Of a DNA stretch of 25,797 bases, positions 19,860 to 25,797 are shown one piece after another (positions within the stretch are counted from its first letter, which is position 1; each line of letters starts with the position of its first letter). Below the pieces are notes generated by a model, which was not told the DNA's origin, ran no database searches, and saw only the letters and a list, made by a program, of their open reading frames with translations. The DNA is from Nemertoderma westbladi (lineage: Eukaryota > Xenacoelomorpha > Nemertodermatida > Nemertodermatidae): assembly GCA_032718475.1 (NCBI GenBank), contig JAUCBJ010004090.1, positions 1-25,797 of the forward strand, in the 5' to 3' direction. The position numbers were made by a program, and so were the translations under genes.

Positions 19860-21709
19860 CCATTAAACTAACCAAACAATCATCAAGGCAACAGCCAATG
19901 GCTGAGCAGCAGACGCGATCTCCCATTGGCCAGGATAGTAATAATCCAAATCCCTATCAAGCTATAGTAGTTTATTTTATACTGCTGTAATATCAATTAA
20001 TATTTCAGTCACAGTGTTCCTCAAACCTGAGAGACGGCTTTAGTTTTAACGGTATGTGTAAGCTATCATTGTACTGTATATGTGAGTACGGATATCAGAT
20101 TCAGACTTGTGCTATTCTGGTCACTGTTTGTTTATTACCTATGAATATTTCTATTATACAGTACATGGAAGAAGAAACAAAGATTTAGTTTTCCCAAGGC
20201 CCCAGAGTTTCACCATCCGTTCCTTACACAACCAGTGAAAACAAACGAAACTCAACCAGCACAGTAACCGGCCACGCATGTGCCTCTAGACCTAGCTGGC
20301 TACCGCAACATTTGCTTATTGTTTATTAAAATGATTGGCTGAGTATTTAATCGTGATTCTTTATATAGAATTCGTAGATTCTTAGGATAATTAGCTAAAT
20401 AATTTCGTTGAGGTGTTGATGTGGTAAACTGGAGTAACTTTCCCCTTATCTTTGATTTATTGGCGGTTTGGTTAAATTTCTCAAATACCGATTATGTATG
20501 CATAAAACTGAGCCTCGTGCTGCACGAAGGCCCCACGAACGTGTAAGTACGTGTACGTCGGTAAAGGATCTTACTCATATTCATGTGCTATGGCCGCTAC
20601 ATCATCCTGATCATTATCCACAATTAAAGCTTTCCCACCAAATGTATAGTTTTCTTCATAATATGAATCACATTCTATTATTTACAATGTCTCGGAAATA
20701 ATTATATATTACATTAATATCGCATTACATTTCTAATCCTAATCATAAAATACAACTCAGATAATCATTACCACATCAGAGATGGTATTAAAGTAGAAAT
20801 CTGACACTCTACTATATTGTCAGATGAAGTAAGCATTAAGATATAACAATAACAACACTAGAATAATTAATGATAATCTCAGGAGTACATCATTTCATTA
20901 TATGAACAAATGACCTTTGCGAATGCTAAGGTATACTCAGCCGAACTCGTTCCTTATCCATGACATCAGATAGCAGAAATCGTCAACATTACCAACAGGT
21001 CTATCCAGATAAGTAGGCCTAATGTTCTTTCTGTCAATCTAAAGCTGGTCGAAATCAATTTTCAGACAGTGAATCAATTTTCACTAGAGTTTGGTTTTCT
21101 TTTTATTAACAAAAAAATCTAACATTGATGGTATCCAATATTGATGGTATCCAACATTGATGGTAGGTTCCTAAGCTGTATAATAACTTTTGCGCTCCAT
21201 CCAATGTCACAACGAACAATAATGGCATCAGCAAATGCGAAATAAACTTACATTAATTATAAAATATCATTTTCTTATTGGAGGTGGAGAAATCTGGCAA
21301 TTATTTATGTTTCCAATGTGAGTGAAGTTATCCCAAACCAATAAACGAGAATATGAGATTATGTAACACAATAAGTGACATGATTAAGAGAGTAACAATA
21401 GAGGATGACATATTGGCTACAGCGTGAGTGATGGTATGATGTGTGTACAAAAACATTGAGAAGGTATGAATGCATATTGGAGACCTAAAAATCGGGTGTT
21501 ATATATGAATTGGCAGACCGAAAAATGATGTAATGACTACTGTAGGGATGTAATACAGTAATAAGGACAATACATTTGGTTATTTGTTACGGTAGAAGGG
21601 GACTATTAGTACTTAGGGGGAAATACCAGTGCACTCACGGCTAAGAAAGAAGTAGATAGCTATTTGTGTACAACAGGTGAAGGTGTAAACTATATTAGGG
21701 ATTCGTCAG
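19860..21709. other. Intergenic DNA with one dispersed-repeat piece and a short tandem
   Basis: No gene is recognised. An inverted pair GCCAATGG (about 19894) and CCATTGGC (about 19923) lies just after LINE-3 copy 1. A dispersed-repeat fragment with GCTGCACGAAGGCCCCACG occupies about 20519-20537. At 21121-21166 a 16-bp unit, AACATTGATGGTATCC, is present nearly three times. Confidence 0.5.
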
Positions 21710-21895
21710 ATGTTGGTGCCAATTATTGAGGTATATAATATTATGTTTTTGGTAAAGCAGTTTATTCCATGGGTGCATTTCAACAATAAATGTCACCGCT
21801 GTCCTATTTACCTTACCTCTCGTATTTATTTATATTGTGTTATTTGTGATTACGATACTTCGCACCACCGTATGTGCAATAGCTTTTATTGGTGA
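21710..21895 (+). CDS. Short Cys/His-rich ORF, possible zinc-binding peptide
   Basis: A 61-residue frame ends in a Cys/His pattern: CHRC, 11 residues, CVIC, five residues, HH, two residues, C (about residues 29-56). The spacing C-x2-C-x11-C-x2-C with following His/Cys is compatible with a zinc ribbon or treble clef. The first 28 residues are hydrophobic (VPIIEVYNIMFLVKQFIPWV). I do not recognise the family. The neighbours are non-coding or transposon-derived, and it may be a transposon zinc-finger scrap or chance. Confidence 0.25.
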   Translation: MLVPIIEVYNIMFLVKQFIPWVHFNNKCHRCPIYLTSRIYLYCVICDYDTSHHRMCNSFYW

Positions 21896-22074
21896 GACAT
21901 TATTACTAGTAAATGCCATTACACATCAGTCAACAAGAAAGAACCCTCTTATTTATTACACTGCTTAGCACCTGTGGAATCGGATAAGAGTCTTTCGATT
22001 ATCTCACACACACTCAATGAAAGATATCCCTCTGGTGACCTTTTCCAGAGGAGTTCCCTTACAGTGACATTTAC
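21896..22074. other. Spacer
   Basis: Nothing recognised in this short stretch. Confidence 0.3.
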
Positions 22075-22490
22075 TGTACGATCGATGATCGGCTACGATC
22101 AAAGGAAGATGTTTTTGATGTTCTCTTAAACAGTGACATTTATTGATGGAAGACGTTATTGATGATCTCTTCTACTTCAACAATGAGTACGACGCCTTTA
22201 TAGCGGCAGACACTGGAGAGTTATCCAGTTAGAACCAAAGACGGAGTTCAATGAACCCGAAGGAAGACGGTACAACACCGAATGGAGATGGACGTTCGCA
22301 ACGAATGGAATCTACAACGACGAGTTGTGGTACAGTGTCATACAAACTATAGACGTTACCAGGATGAGCATAACGAGTACGATTTTAACACAAACTTTAA
22401 CAAACATGAGTGGCACAGAACGCACAACAGCTGGAGTTCAGCTGGAGGATGATTCGGGACTGGAACACAGATGCCCAGAACTCCACTTGA
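22075..22490 (+). other. Coding-like stretch of unknown identity
   Basis: Several plus-strand frames look protein-like. One reads SKEDVFDVLLNSDIY and, after a near-repeat of the same DNA, MEDVIDDLFYFNNEYDAF. Another is open from about 22194 with EPKTEFNEPEGRRYNTEWRW and GIYNDELWYSVIQTIDVTR. The paired segments GAAGATGTTTTTGATGTTCT and GAAGACGTTATTGATGATCT, each after ACAGTGACATTTA, suggest a ~70-bp duplication. Composition is less AT-rich than its surroundings. No family is recognised; it could be a decayed exon or ORF. The apparent continuation to 22612 is antisense to LINE-3 and is not counted. Confidence 0.25.
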
Positions 22491-23936
22491 CGGCACTATT
22501 ACTACTACTCGGATCGGCATGCTGCATTGCAGCTGCATTTTTAAGAATGTTGTGCCGGCTTGTTGACAAAATTGCGCCACCACAAATCCCTATCACCCAT
22601 GACATTTGCTAGATCATCCGCATCTTCAAGGCCAGTGTCCTTTAAGATGCGTCTCAAGAATGTCATAGGCTGTCCACCATGCTTATTCAGTCCATGAGGC
22701 TGCCAAAGCACAAGATTATGCACTGGCTGGTCCTCACGGCGAAAGCAATGCCCGGCAAAGCGGAGGCGACTTTGTTCTAGTGTCAAGCTTGGGGGAACCA
22801 ATGAGACATCTCCAATGATATATAGTGTCTGGTTGGAAATGTGTGCATTGTACTTTACACAATGAATCCGGTGTAGCATTCTTGTGAATGTGCCATCCAG
22901 AGATTTGGTGTCCTCAGCAGTTAGAGCCCAGCATGGACACCCATAGAGGAGTACTAGAACTACTGCTGCTCTAAATAATCGGACCTTAAGTTCCCAATTA
23001 ATTCTCGGTGACTTCCAAATCCTGGAAAGCTTATTCAAGGCTGTCCATGCCTTTCCCTTACGTATTCGAAGGTCCTCACCTGACTTCCGGATACATGATC
23101 CGATGTAACAGAAGTCATCCACATGCTCAAGCATACCATCATTTGGGCTTATGTTCATCCGGTCAGAGACTTGCTGAGGACTTTCAAAGTTAACTGTCAA
23201 AATTTTCTGGAGTTAATAAAAAGACCAACACTAGAAGCAGCCTGTTCTAATGAGCTGAGGAGCCGTTGGGCTCCCTCTAGTGATTCTGAAGTACTCCTAA
23301 GTCATCAGCAATGTCTAGATCAGTTAGGTACTTGGCAGGATTTCCTCGACTTCTGGAGCCAGTAGGTGGAATTATCATCACTCCATCATCATTAAGATGA
23401 TCTAAGGACATGCGTAGAACATAGTCAACCACAATTATGAACAAAAATGGCGCAAGGTTGTCTCCTTGGAGGACTCCCCATAATACTTGAAATGGTTCTA
23501 TGTCACCATCAACAGTAGACACAAATGTTGTCGAACCATCGTATACTGATCTGATTGCTGCAATTATTTCATCAGGAATCCCATATAATGAAAGTATGCT
23601 GAACATAAATGAGTGAGAGACTTGAAAAGGCCTTGAAGAAGTCCACAAAGATAACAGCCAGATGCCTGTCTTTCATTTTTGACAAATCTTAAATTATCCT
23701 TCTAAGTGCCAAAATGGGATCCATGGTCCCACGACCTTTATGGAACCCATTCTGATTTCCACGGAGCAGTCTCTCAATGGGATCCCTGAAGCGATTTAAT
23801 AGAATTCTATTGTTTAGCTTTGCAGCAATCGAGATCATCGAGATTCCCCGAAAAGAACCATAGAGTGTTTGGTTGCCCTTCTTGGGAACTGGCACCAACT
23901 TATTTGTTTTCATTTCTTGTGGGACTCTTGTCAATG
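22490..23936 (-). pseudogene. LINE-3 copy 2: RT and C-terminal domain, frameshifted
   Basis: The minus strand reads TRVPQEMKTNKLVPVPKKGN, RGISMISIAAKL and QNGFHKGRGTMDPI. A frame break follows, then VDFFKAF with a 2-bp loss that removes the motif A aspartate (about 23630). Then come GVLQGDNLAPFLF, DLDIADDLGVL and, after more breaks, an intact C-terminal stretch from about 23200 to 22541: FCYIGSCIRKSGEDLRIRKG, LYGCPCWALT, SRLRFAGHCFRREDQPVHNL, ending VMGDRDLWWRNFVN. It shares about 675 bp with copy 1 in inverted orientation at, by eye, roughly 90% identity. A short AGTAGTAGTAATAGT tract (minus sense, about 22507-22493) may be the element's 3' microsatellite tail. The 5' homology ends abruptly at about 23936. 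Confidence 0.88.
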
Positions 23937-23999
23937 GCACTATAGTCACCGGCATAAGTATCCCCTATTACCGGATTTCAACTAGAACTTGATGGCTAT

Positions 24000-24905
24000 A
24001 TACTTTCCAGGCCATTGAAGTATGCAATTATATATGTAAATATTATGTTTATTACGAGGTTATTACGTTCAGCATTATAGTTCTGAATTTTAATTATTAT
24101 CATTAAGAGCCTCGAACTGATTAGAGATGTTGATGGCATCGGGCGGATCAGTGGGACCAACGATTTTTCCTCGAGTTGTGGGACTGCGGCGACTATTGTG
24201 GAATTGGTTGGGGCCTGGGATGCTGCAAGGATCTCGAAGATGCCATCGTCTGTATTAGTAACCATACCGATACCCATTATTTTGTTGGCGGTTTCTTTGT
24301 CATTGGATAGGGAGTGGCGCCTGAGGTTTTCTTTACTAGAATATCGCCATTCCGCTTGTAGATAGTGTGGATAGCCCCTTGGTGGTTAGATTTAAATGTA
24401 CGAAGCTTGAGAATGATTGCCGAACATCGCGGGGTGACGTGATCGGTTATGTAGTATGGTTTGACTTTGGTTTTGTTGTTTAGTGCTATTATGTGCATGT
24501 GATGCCCCATAAACCCAATTAGCATTGGGCGTCATTGGGGTTTAGAGTTATCAGATGTTGTAATTGTCACCGTTCTTCTGTTGCTGTCATACTGGTAGGC
24601 AGGCTTCCCTTTTTTGAGAGGGTGTAGACGGTGGTAGATATCAATGTCGTCGAATGTCAAAGTTAGCGATTTGACTTTAGTTGTGACAGCAGTTTTTTCT
24701 TCCACAAATGAAGCAGACTCGGGTACATCATAGATCAGCATGTTGGAATGCTTTATATATTATGCGAAAGCATCATTCTCTAGAGTGAGCTTAGTGATTT
24801 CTACACTGGAATCGCTGAGTTGAGTATGATTTTTGGGATAAGCGAAGTATCTTTCTTTATTTGGACTAGCGAATCCATTATTGAAGATCCAACACTCTTC
24901 CATGG
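24000..24905 (-). pseudogene. LINE ORF1-like nucleic-acid-binding protein remnant
   Basis: The minus strand, with frame changes and stops, gives the order of a LINE ORF1 protein. A coiled-coil-like part comes first (MDSLVQIKKDTSLIPK, then LSDSSVEITKLTLENDAF). Next is NMLIYDVPES (about 24741), then DIDIYHRLHPLKKGKPAY. The segment DHVTPRCSAIILKLRTFKSN followed by YKRNGDILVKKTSGATPY (about 24455-24310) resembles the C-terminal domain shared by LINE ORF1 proteins and baculovirus FP25-type proteins. A Pro/Thr-rich tail ends near 24100. Such proteins coat LINE RNA. It lies upstream of LINE-3 copy 2 on the same strand, but no endonuclease is between them. Either an internal deletion joined parts of one element or two elements abut. 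Confidence 0.6.
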
Positions 24906-25499
24906 TTCAGTAGTCAATGTCTTCCAATGACTGGATAAATTTATTATAGGCAGTCCGGATATAGCAAAGTCTGATATATGGTCAATTTTAGGAATTAGAT
25001 GAGGAAGAATTTACTGTGGAGCGTTTTGTCAAAGGTAAATTTTTGAAATATATAAATAATTATGGGATTTCATTGCAACAGTCGATGAGAAGACTACTCG
25101 TTTGTTGTTGGAACAATGTTGTTAAAACCTTCCCAAATCAGTCCATTGATTAACCAGGCAAAATCAGACCATTGGTGGACTACGTGGTTTTCAATGAAGC
25201 AGCTTTAAGATTGCCAAATGATAATTGGAGAATAACATGCCTGTTCTCAGTTAGACACTCATGCATAAATACTTTATTAATAAAGTGTTGTGATAAATTC
25301 TGATGCAGTAGGCATAATTGATTTGAGATTTTTTTCTTAGTAATGAAATAATGTTGTGATGTCTAGTGAATGAATAAAACGATAATATATCCAGGGTAAT
25401 TTGGTGAATAAACAGGCTAAATGTCATTCATTCACTATACTTTCCTCCCAGCCAATAAAGCACACTAGATCTTTAATGAACATATAGTTGTTGCATTTA
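24906..25499. other. AT-rich stretch without recognised features
   Basis: No gene or repeat is recognised. Several short stop-rich frames occur on both strands. Confidence 0.4.
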
Positions 25500-25797
25500 T
25501 ACCTGAGTAATAACAACATAGCTTTCCCTGTAATCTCTCAAGGCTGTTGAAAAGTAATTAATCATCAATGTATTCACTATTGTATTGTAGCTTGGGAAAA
25601 TTTGCTCTGTTTTGGTGTGTGTCTTGCAGGTAACAGCACCCGAATTGGGGCTATCTATATAAGAAGACAATTGAGCTGTAACATCAGCAGTGACAAGAAA
25701 GCCTATTTCCCATGCCATATCCTGTTCCATAATGGCACCAGCGCTGGTAGTAGTGGTTGTAGTAGACAGGATGGTCAAATTAGTTGTCTGAATTGGA
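25500..25797 (-). CDS. Possible partial host exon, open to the window edge
   Basis: A minus frame is open from the window's right edge to 25497, with TTNLTILSTTTTTTSAGAIM, QDMAWEIGFLVTADVTAQLS, CKTHTKTEQIFPSYN and NTLMINYFSTALRDYRESYV. Near its end, ACTCAG|GTATAA (minus sense, about 25507-25496) fits a splice donor, so the coding part could end after VVITQ. A Thr-rich segment lies near the upstream side. I do not recognise a domain. It is the longest frame in the right 0.9 kb and not repeat-like, which favours a genuine exon over chance, but this is weak support. Confidence 0.35.

Noticed and set aside
22490-22612. Plus-strand hydrophobic end of the frame 22325-22612
   Set aside because: Overlaps the LINE-3 C-terminus and tail in antisense; the hydrophobic run comes from the microsatellite tail.

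Overview
The window looks like non-genic, repeat-dominated DNA from an invertebrate animal genome. The evidence is AT-rich sequence, very long micro- and minisatellites, several decayed non-LTR retrotransposons (LINEs), TIR-bearing DNA elements with TA target duplications, and no compact bacterial-style gene array. I cannot name the species. The LINE protein style (plain apurinic-endonuclease plus reverse-transcriptase elements) is common in sponges, cnidarians, molluscs and lancelets. I recognise no intact conserved host gene, tRNA or rRNA.

Layout. 1-943: interspersed-repeat debris, a 56-bp duplication, and a minus-strand LINE ORF1 remnant fused to a scrap of RT. 944-3800: AT-rich sequence with a perfect 326-bp tandem duplication, two poly-G tracts and a weak minus-strand ORF. 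3810-4345: degenerate ~160-bp tandem repeats. 4345-6277: LINE-1 (minus; Cys/His domain, endonuclease, start of RT). 6283-7505 plus 9295-9370: LINE-2 (minus; RT), split by a 1.8-kb TIR element at 7506-9299. 9505-10145: a microsatellite-associated dispersed repeat in two inverted copies. 10539-11513: element A (TA/TIR, HTH remnant). 13512-15042: element B (TA/TIR, 22-bp minisatellite). 16265-16795: compound tetranucleotide array. 17476-18662: 30/32/39-bp minisatellite. 18741-19859: LINE-3, plus strand. 22490-23936: a second LINE-3 copy, minus strand. 24000-24905: LINE ORF1 remnant, minus. 25500-25797: a possible host exon running off the right edge.

How parts relate. The region grew by nested insertion and local tandem expansion. 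The observation I rate highest is that elements A and B, otherwise unalike, carry nearly the same 18-bp terminus (YGGTGGMCCAGAASGGCC, 15/18 identical), are both flanked by TA, and both have inverted tandem modules inside. This suggests one mobilising machinery acting on rapidly evolving foldback/minisatellite cargo. Element A keeps a short helix-turn-helix ORF that may be the remnant of that transposase. A second, unrelated TIR element (7506-9299) has palindromic ACGATTAATCGT sites at both ends and interrupts a LINE. All protein-family statements come from reading motifs by eye; no searches were run.
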